A stretch of DNA of 64,000 nt. Source: JAHELQ01 sp965603365. GTDB taxonomy: Bacteria; Acidobacteriota; Aminicenantia; UBA2199. The stretch is taken from the NCBI GenBank assembly GCA_965603365.1, contig CBFDCR010000011.1, positions 1 to 64,000 of the forward strand, read 5' to 3'. The stretch's first letter is position 1, and each line of letters starts with the position of its first letter. The notes beneath the pieces are model-generated. The model made no database searches, was not told where the DNA came from, and was given only the letters and a program-made list of their open reading frames with translations. Of this stretch, positions 26,346-34,642 are shown in pieces. The translations under genes and the position numbers were made by a program.

Positions 26346-27071
26346 ATGTGTGACCGCTGGCGAAAACACCGGGATGCCTGGGATAGGAAAAAAGTCTTAA
26401 GGGAGGTATATGGAGATTGGTATTGCATGATCAGCGCCGATTTAAAAGCGGGAGGTGGCAAGACGGTTGAACTGGGTGCCGGGACCGGCAATTTTAAGGC
26501 ATTTAAGCCCGAGGTGATTGCCGGTGATATCGAAGAGGGTGACTGGCTCGACATCCGCCTGGATGCCCATATGATGCCCTTTGGCAGCGGCAGTATTGCC
26601 AATATCGTGATGATCGATGTGCTGCACCACCTCGCCGACCCGATTGGCTTCATTCGGGAGGCTGTCAGGGTACTGGCGCCGGGAGGCCGGCTGCTGCTGC
26701 TGGAGCCCTATCCTTCCCCACTCTCCTATGTGGTATATCGGCTGTTTCACCGGGAACCGATGATCTTTAACATCGACTATTTCAAGCGGACAGAAGTTCA
26801 AAAAAAAGATCCCTGGCTGGGGAATCAGGCCGTCGCCTACCTGCTCCTGTACAAATACCGGAAAAAATTTCTGGAACGCTTCGGCCGGGATATACTCTTT
26901 GCCAAAAAAAAGCGGCTGGCCTGCCTGTTGTATCCCCTGTCCGGCGGCTTTGAAGGTCGAACCCTGATTCCGGATTGCCTGATCTCGATATTTAAAGGAC
27001 TGGAAAAGCTGTTGATCCCCTTTCGTTTTTTACTGGCCTTTCGATGTTATATTGTATTGGAGAAAAGATGA
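26346..27071 (+). CDS. Class I SAM-dependent methyltransferase
   Basis: 241 aa. Motif I TVELGAGTGNF near residue 40, AGDIEEGDWLDIRLDAHMMPF, and motif IV-like NIVMIDVLHHLADP near 96 followed by VRVLAPGGRLLLLEPYPS identify a small-molecule methyltransferase of the UbiE/BioC type. The C-terminal part is hydrophobic and basic, possibly membrane-associated. It begins on the base after the sulfatase stop and overlaps the next gene by ATGA. It is probably an O-methyltransferase of the glycan or its lipid carrier. Confidence 0.87.
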   Translation: MCDRWRKHRDAWDRKKVLREVYGDWYCMISADLKAGGGKTVELGAGTGNFKAFKPEVIAGDIEEGDWLDIRLDAHMMPFGSGSIANIVMIDVLHHLADPIGFIREAVRVLAPGGRLLLLEPYPSPLSYVVYRLFHREPMIFNIDYFKRTEVQKKDPWLGNQAVAYLLLYKYRKKFLERFGRDILFAKKKRLACLLYPLSGGFEGRTLIPDCLISIFKGLEKLLIPFRFLLAFRCYIVLEKR

Positions 27072-28678
27072 AAAAAAATCGTTTCCTCTACCTGATATTC
27101 CTGGTCATTCCTCTGCTGCTGCTTTCGATTCACCTCTATTTTACCGGCACCGTAGATGACCATCAAAATGCCATTTCCATAGACCCGGATTATGCTTACC
27201 TAATCAGCGCCATCGATATCTCCCGCCTGAGCAGGAGCAGAATGGTACTGCATCCCGGTACCACTTTCCAGATGATGAGCCATGCTGTCATGAGATGTGC
27301 CCACCGGTGGTCCGATCATTTTGCGGTGGACTTCAAGACCTCGGTATTGAAACGACCCGTCTTCTACCTGAATGTCCTTCAACATACTTTTTCCGGCTTG
27401 AATATTCTGCTGGTCTTTTTATTGGGGATTTTTACCTATCACATCAGCGGAAAGATTGTGATGGGTCTGCTCATCCAGTCAACCCCCCTTCTCTCTTTCT
27501 GGCCCATCATATTCGGTTTTCGGAAAGTGACCACCGATGCTGTCCTTGTCTCTGTCTGTCTCATCACGGTGCTGGTATTGGTTAAAGTGCTCCACTCAGA
27601 GTTAGATCGAAAAGGGATCTATAAGTATGCGGCTGTATTGGGCCTGGTATCCGGTTTTGGCCTGGCCACCAAAGTCCCGTTTCTGGTGCTGTTGGTTATA
27701 CCCCTGGTCATCCTCCCCTCGTTGATCCCGAGACTCGTCTATATCCTGACGACAGTGGCCGGTGCCGTCGTGTTTACCCTGCCCATTTTGCCGATGTATT
27801 CTAAAATGTATAAATTTTTGTACGGAATTTCTACCCACATGGGAATATATGGTCATGGAAAGGAGGCCATTATCGATCTGAATGCGTATTTTTCAAATTT
27901 ATGGCAGCTTGTGAAGGAAAACCTGCCGTTTATTTTGATTGTCCTCGGCGCCCTGGTACTTATCATATTGGTTAAGGCTTCGCCGGAAAAACGGAAAGGG
28001 GCGGCAGGAAGCATCCAGTTTAAGATGCTTTGTGCCGTTACCCTGGCCCAGGTCTTTGGGATTCTCATGGTGACCAGGCATTTTAAGAGCAAATATCTCA
28101 TACCGGTACTTTGCCTGTCCGGTCTGGCGATCTATCTCATCTATATTCATCTTCGCTGGCTTGTGCCCCCAGGCCGCGCTTCTGGGTCCGGGCAGAAATG
28201 GCCGTTCAGGTGGATATACCCGGCGGCCGTTATTTTTTTCGGCCTTTCATTTTTATTTACGATACAGGGCGTGGGTCAATACCACATCCAGCGATCACAC
28301 AAGTTAAAAGAAGCCATTGCCATTCGTGAGAAAATCAACAACGAGTTTAAGGATTACTGCCGGGTCTATTATTATGCTGCACCTTTTAAAATATTCGGCC
28401 TGGAATTCGGCAACAACTGGACGCCAATATATGCCGATGCCTTGAAAAAATTTTATGGAGATCGGTATTTTTACAATCACCTCAAGCAGGAGATCTATAA
28501 CTGGCAATCATGGAATAGGGTTTCTCTGGAAAAACTCAAGGCATTATTTAGTAATAAAATTATCCTGGTAGGTCATCCCTTTGATAGGTTCAGGGAGCAT
28601 ATTAAGGGGCTACCGTTTCCCACAAAAAATGTTTTTGGCGGGAACTATTTTACTATTTTTAAGATTGTAGAAAAATGA
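27068..28678 (+). CDS. Polytopic membrane glycosyltransferase (GT39/ArnT-like)
   Basis: 536 aa from ATG 27068, which overlaps the preceding stop as ATGA. About eleven hydrophobic helices follow a short basic N-terminus (MKKNRFLYLIFLV). The first periplasmic loop holds acidic residues (SIDPDYAYLIS, residues about 41-50), as in PMT/ArnT-type GT-C enzymes that use polyprenyl-phosphate sugars outside the membrane. The C-terminal soluble part is about 110 residues. Donor and acceptor are unknown. The upstream DPM1-like domain (23455) could make its donor. Confidence 0.75.
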   Translation: MKKNRFLYLIFLVIPLLLLSIHLYFTGTVDDHQNAISIDPDYAYLISAIDISRLSRSRMVLHPGTTFQMMSHAVMRCAHRWSDHFAVDFKTSVLKRPVFYLNVLQHTFSGLNILLVFLLGIFTYHISGKIVMGLLIQSTPLLSFWPIIFGFRKVTTDAVLVSVCLITVLVLVKVLHSELDRKGIYKYAAVLGLVSGFGLATKVPFLVLLVIPLVILPSLIPRLVYILTTVAGAVVFTLPILPMYSKMYKFLYGISTHMGIYGHGKEAIIDLNAYFSNLWQLVKENLPFILIVLGALVLIILVKASPEKRKGAAGSIQFKMLCAVTLAQVFGILMVTRHFKSKYLIPVLCLSGLAIYLIYIHLRWLVPPGRASGSGQKWPFRWIYPAAVIFFGLSFLFTIQGVGQYHIQRSHKLKEAIAIREKINNEFKDYCRVYYYAAPFKIFGLEFGNNWTPIYADALKKFYGDRYFYNHLKQEIYNWQSWNRVSLEKLKALFSNKIILVGHPFDRFREHIKGLPFPTKNVFGGNYFTIFKIVEK

Positions 28679-29454
28679 GAAACTGTTTAATCCTGGGGTC
28701 GGGACGGAGCGGCACCAGCATGGTGGCTGGCATCCTCCATCAGGCCAACTATTTCATGGGGGACAGGTTGTATCGGCCTATGGAATCGAATCCCAGAGGA
28801 TTCTTCGAGTGGATGGAGATCACCCAAATCAACGAGGGGATACTGGCCAATTATGGAGACGGCAGAAGCCTCCCTGCCCTGCTCTCAAAAAAGATCTTTA
28901 AAAAGCGCACCATTAGAAATCCCGGTCAGAATCAGCGATGGCTGCTGTTACTGCCGCCGCAGGTTCAGGTGACCAACTTCGATACCACCATCAAAGAACG
29001 GATAGAGAGAGTGGTCAGGCAGGGACCCTTCTGCTACAAGGATCCGCGGTTTAGCTATACGCTGCCGGTATGGAAACGATTCCTGAGTCCTGATACCGTC
29101 TTTATCTGTGTATTTAGAGAAGTGAATGTAACGGTAGAGAGCATCCTGAAGGAGTGCCGTACCCGGGAGTACTTGAGAAATTTCAAGATCAACCGAAGGG
29201 ACGCCTATCGGGTGTGGGGCGCCATCTATAGGCACATATTGGGCCATTGGGCCCACCAACGGGAACGCTTCTTCTTTGTACATTACCGTCAGATCTACGA
29301 CGGCTCCGGCCTGCCTGGCCTGGCCGATTTTCTTGAGGCTGATTTGAAGAGGGACTTTGTGGACCCCCACCTTAAGCGCACGGTCTCGACTGCCATGGTC
29401 CCGGAGAGTGAACAAAAAACATACGATAGGCTCTGCCAGTTGGCCGATTTTTGA
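28675..29454 (+). CDS. Sulfotransferase-family protein (2 of 7)
   Basis: 259 aa, with an ATGA overlap with the preceding gene. The 5'-PSB loop is LILGSGRSGTSMVAGIL at the N-terminus. The 3'-PB region is FICVFREVNVTVESI, where RE replaces the common RDP. GFFEWMEITQIN is typical of a bacterial P-loop sulfotransferase subgroup. Probably cytosolic. Acceptor unknown. Confidence 0.82.
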   Translation: MRNCLILGSGRSGTSMVAGILHQANYFMGDRLYRPMESNPRGFFEWMEITQINEGILANYGDGRSLPALLSKKIFKKRTIRNPGQNQRWLLLLPPQVQVTNFDTTIKERIERVVRQGPFCYKDPRFSYTLPVWKRFLSPDTVFICVFREVNVTVESILKECRTREYLRNFKINRRDAYRVWGAIYRHILGHWAHQRERFFFVHYRQIYDGSGLPGLADFLEADLKRDFVDPHLKRTVSTAMVPESEQKTYDRLCQLADF

Positions 29455-29465
29455 AATCCCAAAAG

Positions 29466-30467
29466 ATGTCTGGAAAAAGACTGTTACCGGGTGTTTCGGT
29501 TGTAATATGCTGTTATAATAGTGCCCAGGTGATTGCGCCCACGATTCAGGCATTGGCCCGACAGGAGGTCCCGCAGCATATTGGTTACGAAGTGATCCTG
29601 GTGGACAACAACTGCAGCGATAACACCGTGGACCTGGCTAAAAGCAACTGGAACAATCAGGACTATTCCCTGAGAATTATAAAAGAGGGGAAACCGGGCT
29701 TAATTTATGCCCGGAAGACCGGCGTCTCTGAGGCCAGATACGACCTTTTGCTCTTTGTCGACGATGACAACATTCTCAATCCCGACTGGGTCAAGACGTT
29801 GTATCGTCTCTATAAAAAGATGCCCCGTGTCGGCTTCATCGGTGGCTATAACGAACCCCTGGTCTCTGGAGAGAAACCGGCATGGTTTGATCGCTATCAG
29901 GGAATTTATGCCTGCGGTCCGAGAGACGAAAAATCCGGGTTGAATCCCAAAGGAATATTCGGTGCCGGCTTATCCTTCCGCACCGAGGCGATAAAGTCGG
30001 TGCTCTTCTCCCCCTTGCCCCCATTTTTGACTGGAGTAACCGGCAATACCCTGCTTCGGGGGGAGGATGCGGAAATGGCGCTGCGCTGCCGCCTGCTGGG
30101 CTGGGATTCTTACTATGATGAATCCTTGAAGCTTCAACATCACCTGCTGCCCCGACGGTTGACCTGGGGCTATGTCTGTAGGGCCCAAAAGGGCGACGGG
30201 TCCGCCCGGGTTATCCTGAAAATATACCGGGACCTGTTAAATAACAGGGAGCCGTGGTGTTTTTCCAGGTGGGTTCGATATGTACTGGGGGAATGGAAAC
30301 GGTACTTGAAAAAAAACGGCAAGAACATCTTTCATATCAACAAACAGGGATCCCTGAGTTCTTTCCAGTTCTACTGGTTGGTAGGCATGTCCCGGGGGTT
30401 GTGGTGGCATCGGAAAAGTTATGATGATATTCAACAGAGGATATCGGCATATTTCAAAAAGGGGTAA
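29466..30467 (+). CDS. GT2 family glycosyltransferase
   Basis: 333 aa from ATG 29466; a TTG at 29451 overlapping the prior stop is an alternative. VSVVICCYNSAQVI at the N-terminus, EVILVDNNCSDNT, the metal-binding FVDDDNILNPDW near residue 100 (DDD) and RGEDAEMALRCRLLGWD near 200 identify an inverting GT-A transferase. Soluble, probably membrane-peripheral. It ends on the base before the next ATG. Confidence 0.9.
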   Translation: MSGKRLLPGVSVVICCYNSAQVIAPTIQALARQEVPQHIGYEVILVDNNCSDNTVDLAKSNWNNQDYSLRIIKEGKPGLIYARKTGVSEARYDLLLFVDDDNILNPDWVKTLYRLYKKMPRVGFIGGYNEPLVSGEKPAWFDRYQGIYACGPRDEKSGLNPKGIFGAGLSFRTEAIKSVLFSPLPPFLTGVTGNTLLRGEDAEMALRCRLLGWDSYYDESLKLQHHLLPRRLTWGYVCRAQKGDGSARVILKIYRDLLNNREPWCFSRWVRYVLGEWKRYLKKNGKNIFHINKQGSLSSFQFYWLVGMSRGLWWHRKSYDDIQQRISAYFKKG

Positions 30468-31358
30468 ATGAAAGACTATATCTGTATAGATAAGCGGTTT
30501 TCTACCACCAAACGATTGTTTAAGGGTGATCAGGCACTCGTAACGGGGGCATCGGTGCCTTTGGCTCAACAGTGCCGGGGCGGACTCCGGCTGCAGGGAT
30601 ATTCCAAAAGGTCATCCGAGGAGATCCCCCTGGTCACGGTGGTCACGGTGGTCTATAACGATGCCGAGGGTCTCAGGAAGACCATCGAGAGTGTCATCGG
30701 CCAGACCTATGACAATATCGAATACATCGTCATCGACGGCGGCTCCACCGATTCGACCCTAATGGTGATTGGGGAGTATGAAGACAAAATCGACTACTGG
30801 CAGAGTGAACCGGACCGGGGGATTTACGATGCCATGAATAAGGGAGTCGAACTCGCCGCCGGCGAATGGCTCAATTTTATGAATGCCCGGGATGCCTTTT
30901 ACGAACAGGATACCGTAGAAAAAGTGTTTCGTACCGCGCCCCGGGATGCCGACTTTATCTTTGGCCACACCTATTTTTTAGGCGGGGACTTTAACGGGGT
31001 CGTCAAGGTGTGGGATTTTGATATCCTGTGGAAGACCATGGTCTTTACCCACCAGAGTCTCTTTACCCGCCGCACTCTCCTGAAGATCCATCCCTTCGAC
31101 ACCCGGTTCAAGATCTGTGCCGATTACAACATCATCTTTTCTGCCTACATGGATGGACGCAAATTTTTTAACACCGGCGAGGTGATCGCCTACTTCTCCC
31201 CCGGTAAGTCCGATTTCAGCCGGGCCCGCATGGCCTATGAAAAGTGGAAGGTGGTAAGACGCTACCGCAGCGACCTCCAATTCCACTGGTTTTATCTCAA
31301 GCTCTTCTGCAAACGATTGCTCCACGATGTGAAAAAGAGGTTAAGCCTGAAATCATGA
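30468..31358 (+). CDS. GT2 family glycosyltransferase (WcaA-like)
   Basis: 296 aa. A basic N-terminal lead (GGLRLQGYSKRSSEEIPLV) precedes VVTVVYNDAEGLRKTIESVIGQTY, IVIDGGSTDST and DRGIYDAMNKGVELAAGEWL. The usual DXD-type block is LNFMNARDAFY, with Asn-Ala-Arg-Asp in place of the frequent NADD/NAGD. Similar proteins add sugars to lipid-linked repeat units. It overlaps the next gene by ATGA. Confidence 0.9.
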   Translation: MKDYICIDKRFSTTKRLFKGDQALVTGASVPLAQQCRGGLRLQGYSKRSSEEIPLVTVVTVVYNDAEGLRKTIESVIGQTYDNIEYIVIDGGSTDSTLMVIGEYEDKIDYWQSEPDRGIYDAMNKGVELAAGEWLNFMNARDAFYEQDTVEKVFRTAPRDADFIFGHTYFLGGDFNGVVKVWDFDILWKTMVFTHQSLFTRRTLLKIHPFDTRFKICADYNIIFSAYMDGRKFFNTGEVIAYFSPGKSDFSRARMAYEKWKVVRRYRSDLQFHWFYLKLFCKRLLHDVKKRLSLKS

Positions 31359-32413
31359 AAAAAGTCTATATGCTGCGCACCCATTATCCCCATTGGGGGG
31401 CGCATACGGCCTTTAATGCCCTGGGCCGGTATGTTGACCGGGAGCGGTTTCACCTTAAAACAAGAGCCGTGCCTATGGGCGACGATCTTTTTAAAGTCCC
31501 TCTTGTCAGGAATAAATGTCGAAATATTATCAAGGCCCAGGGGGCTTCGGCCTATCAGCTCAACGATCTGGGGGCAGAATTGTCTGCCTTTTTTTATGTC
31601 CTGTTTCATGGCGTGGATATTATCCACCTGTTGGATGCGGAACACTCCCTGCTGTTTTTACCCCGCTGGTTTAAAAAATGGCGTTTGTTAAAATCATGGC
31701 CCAGGATCATCGCCATGTTTCACCAGCCGCCGTCGGTGTTGGAGACCCTGGTCAATATGGATGTGATGAAACAGGTGGATTGTGTGCTGGCGGTTTCCCC
31801 TGTCCAGGCCGACTATCTGGCCGGATTCATCCCGGCGGAGAGGATCAAAACTATATTGCTGGGGGTCGATACCGACCATTTTAAACCGGATCATGCGCCG
31901 AAAGAGGGGGGTAAATTCAAATGTCTGGCCGGTGGTGTCTGGCTGCGGGATTACGAGTCGTTGATCGATACGGCCAGGCTGCTGCAGGACCATAAAGAAA
32001 TCGAATTCCATGTGGTGGCCCCCCGATTGGATATCCCCGCCGGCTTAGATAATATTGTTTTACACCGAAACATCCCCGATGCGGCATTATATCGATTGTA
32101 CCAGACATCACATATCCTGTTTATGCCGCTGAAAGACGCCACCGCCAATACATTCTTAATGGAAGGTGCCGCCTGCGGCTTGCCGGTTCTTTCCACAGAC
32201 CTCGAGTCTATCCGGGTTTATTTCCCCGGTGACGAGGCAATTCTAATCCGGGATAATGCCCCCCAGGATTTCGCAGAAGCCCTGATTGGGCTGTCTGAAA
32301 ATTACCGCCAGCTTGGCGAGATGGCTGAATCTGCCCGGAGAAGAATGGTTGAACTATCGTGGGACAAAATTTCAAAAGAGTACGAAAGTTTATATGAGGG
32401 CGGCGATGCCTAA
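31355..32413 (+). CDS. GT4-like glycosyltransferase
   Basis: 352 aa from ATG 31355 (ATGA overlap). The N-terminal half is RTHYPHWGAHTAFNALGRY; the C-terminal half has the GT-B donor site KTILLGVDTDHFKP, HILFMPLKDATANTFLMEGAACGLPVLSTD, including the E-x7-E-like region. Retaining GT4 enzymes take nucleotide sugars. The gene ends inside the start of the AT-rich sulfotransferase gene (eight-base overlap). Confidence 0.88.
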   Translation: MKKVYMLRTHYPHWGAHTAFNALGRYVDRERFHLKTRAVPMGDDLFKVPLVRNKCRNIIKAQGASAYQLNDLGAELSAFFYVLFHGVDIIHLLDAEHSLLFLPRWFKKWRLLKSWPRIIAMFHQPPSVLETLVNMDVMKQVDCVLAVSPVQADYLAGFIPAERIKTILLGVDTDHFKPDHAPKEGGKFKCLAGGVWLRDYESLIDTARLLQDHKEIEFHVVAPRLDIPAGLDNIVLHRNIPDAALYRLYQTSHILFMPLKDATANTFLMEGAACGLPVLSTDLESIRVYFPGDEAILIRDNAPQDFAEALIGLSENYRQLGEMAESARRRMVELSWDKISKEYESLYEGGDA

Positions 32414-33107
32414 AATAAGCTTTGTTGTTTTTGGAATTCAACGAACCGGCACAACTTTATTGATAACATTACTGGACAGCCACCCTGATATATTTTGTGC
32501 AGGTGAAATTTTTAAATTTAACCCAACCAGAGTTTTCCACGGTGAATTTAGATATTCAAATTACCAGGATATGAAGATTCGGGACTTTTTAGAATACTAT
32601 TATAAGCAGAATGATGCGTATGCGGCCGTGGGTTTTAAACTAATGTTGAATCAATTGAAGAAATACCCTGATATATTAACTTTTTTGAAGAAAAATAAAT
32701 TAAAAGTGATCCAGGTAGACAGGGAAAATACATTAAAAATCTATATTTCACGCCAGATTGCCATGAAAACGAGGTTATGGGCCACCGGGCAATCTGTAAA
32801 ACAAAACAAAATTTATATCGACAGTAGCTCTTTAACTTCGGAATTAGCAGCCATCAATCAAGAAAAAGAAGAGAGTACCAGAATAGCTTCAAAGTTTGAT
32901 CATTTAAGGGTTACCTATGAAGATTTACTTAATAAAAAAGACGAAACAATCATGAAGATATTAAATTTTCTTAATGTGGATCGTAATATAGGATTGAAGA
33001 CCGGCCTTGTGAAGATCAATTCAGATGATCTCAAAGATATTGTTGCAAATTATGGTGAAATTCACACGTCATTAATAAACTCTTCTGATAAGAGGTATTT
33101 ACATTAA
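32406..33107 (+). CDS. Sulfotransferase-family protein (3 of 7), AT-rich, Stf0-like
   Basis: 233 aa from ATG 32406, which overlaps the GT4 gene by eight bases. The 5'-PSB loop FVVFGIQRTGTTLLITLLDSHPD is clear, with CAGEIF just after; LKVIQVDRENTLKIYISRQIA resembles the Stf0-type 3' motif (R-E-N rather than R-D-P). Its base composition is visibly more AT-rich than its neighbours, with many AAA, AAT and TTA codons, suggesting recent transfer. Two further sulfotransferases follow. Confidence 0.82.
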   Translation: MPKISFVVFGIQRTGTTLLITLLDSHPDIFCAGEIFKFNPTRVFHGEFRYSNYQDMKIRDFLEYYYKQNDAYAAVGFKLMLNQLKKYPDILTFLKKNKLKVIQVDRENTLKIYISRQIAMKTRLWATGQSVKQNKIYIDSSSLTSELAAINQEKEESTRIASKFDHLRVTYEDLLNKKDETIMKILNFLNVDRNIGLKTGLVKINSDDLKDIVANYGEIHTSLINSSDKRYLH

Positions 33108-33128
33108 ACGGTCAGGGATCAGTCGACT

Positions 33129-33884
33129 ATGAATATATGGGAGCGCTGGTTTAAACGACAAACCATACTTTTCCTGCACATTCCCAAATGTGCCGGCACC
33201 ACTCTGACCGAGGAGATCATCAAAAAGAACTACTCCCCCAGGGAATTGCTGATCTTCTACGAGCGGGGCACCGAGGCATTGATCGAATGTTTGCAGGCCA
33301 TGTCGAGGAGAAAACAAAAAAAAATCCGCTGCATCGCCGGGCACTTTGCCTTTGGCATCCACCGCTATCTCACCGCCCGTCCGGCAGTATACATCACCCT
33401 ATTAAGAGATCCCATCGAACGGGTGGTCAGCCATTATTATCATACTCTTCGTCACCAGGAACACTATTTACACCAGCAGGTCACCGAAAAAAACTACAGC
33501 CTGAAAGAATACGTACGGCGGGGATTATCCAAAGAGCTCAATAATGGGCAGACCCGGATACTGGCGGGTATCGGTTGGGGAGTCGAGTACGGCAGGTGCA
33601 CCCGGGCCATGCTGGATCAGGCCAGAGAGAATATAGAAAAACATTTTGCCGCTGTCGGCATTTCCGAACGGTTTGATGTGTTTTTGCAGCACTTGGCCGA
33701 AAGCTTCAACTGGAAAATTCCTGTCTATGAGAAGCGAAATATGGGGGCTGGGCGCATGGATAAAGGCGAGGTTGATCATGAAACCCTCGAGGTGATCAAA
33801 GAATACAATCAACTGGATATCGAATTGTATAACGAGTTTTGGCAGGATAAAGATATTTTGAAGAATCTTTCTAAAATTGAGTAA
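33129..33884 (+). CDS. Sulfotransferase-family protein (4 of 7), HS2ST/Sulfotransfer_2-like
   Basis: 251 aa. The 5'-PSB loop LFLHIPKCAGTTLTEEII is the typical start of the heparan/chondroitin-type Sulfotransfer_2 group, and LLRDPIERVVSHYYHTL (about residue 93) is the 3'-PB motif. Eukaryotic relatives 2-O-sulfate uronic acids in glycosaminoglycans; the bacterial acceptor is unknown. GC content returns to that of the locus. Confidence 0.88.
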   Translation: MNIWERWFKRQTILFLHIPKCAGTTLTEEIIKKNYSPRELLIFYERGTEALIECLQAMSRRKQKKIRCIAGHFAFGIHRYLTARPAVYITLLRDPIERVVSHYYHTLRHQEHYLHQQVTEKNYSLKEYVRRGLSKELNNGQTRILAGIGWGVEYGRCTRAMLDQARENIEKHFAAVGISERFDVFLQHLAESFNWKIPVYEKRNMGAGRMDKGEVDHETLEVIKEYNQLDIELYNEFWQDKDILKNLSKIE

Positions 33885-33892
33885 AATGAAGA

Positions 33893-34642
33893 ATGAATGA
33901 TTTAGCTAAGAAAGAAGAAGATGGGAATCGACGGATCTTTATCCTGGCCGAACACCGTTCCGGTTCCAGTTGGTTGATGAATACGTTAAATTCCCACCAG
34001 GATGTCAGCCTATTTGGTGAATTGTATAACCATGCTACTTTTAACGAAGTATCTCGTTTTCAACATATCGGCAAAGAGGAATTTTCCGGGTGTGTCGCTT
34101 ACCTGGAAAATAAATTGTCAGCGGTCGCCAACCGGTATGTCGGCTGCAAAATATTGCTGAACCAATTGACATTGATTGCCGATGATTTTCCCGATTATTT
34201 TATCGACCACTATAAGAACGCCTATCTTTTGTTTTTAACCAGGGAAAATATGGTGGAAGCCCAGGTCTCGGTAAGCATCGCCCATGCCTATGGGATCTGG
34301 CATGTCCATCGTAAGAAGAGCATCCAGAAAAGACGGGTGCGCATCCGGCCGGAGGAGTTATATAAAAGGTTGGAACGCCAGGCATTTATCAGAGAGGCTG
34401 TGAGAAAAAAATTAGAAGCCCTGGATGTCAAAAGGATCTTTATAACCTATGAAGAATTATTTCGCCGTAAAAAGAGGGGAATCGGAAGAATTTGTGATTT
34501 ATTAAACATAACCGCTAGAGGGATCAAGTACAGCGAAGAGATCAAGGGAAATCCCTTTCGCCTGGAGGAGATGATAGAAAATTTCCAGGAGGTTAGAGAT
34601 TATCTGCAGCAGTATCCCCACTATTACAGAATGTTAAAATGA
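33893..34642 (+). CDS. Sulfotransferase-family protein (5 of 7), LpsS/Stf0-like
   Basis: 249 aa, eight bases after the previous stop. IFILAEHRSGSSWLMNTLNSHQDVSLFGELYN carries the 5'-PSB loop and the Stf0/LpsS-type acidic segment. LLFLTRENMVEAQVSVSIAHA fits the R-E-N-x-x-x-Q-x-x-S motif of that group. It is the third sulfotransferase in a row, all from different subfamilies, so each probably sulfates a different position. The stop overlaps the next start as ATGA. Confidence 0.84.
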   Translation: MNDLAKKEEDGNRRIFILAEHRSGSSWLMNTLNSHQDVSLFGELYNHATFNEVSRFQHIGKEEFSGCVAYLENKLSAVANRYVGCKILLNQLTLIADDFPDYFIDHYKNAYLLFLTRENMVEAQVSVSIAHAYGIWHVHRKKSIQKRRVRIRPEELYKRLERQAFIREAVRKKLEALDVKRIFITYEELFRRKKRGIGRICDLLNITARGIKYSEEIKGNPFRLEEMIENFQEVRDYLQQYPHYYRMLK

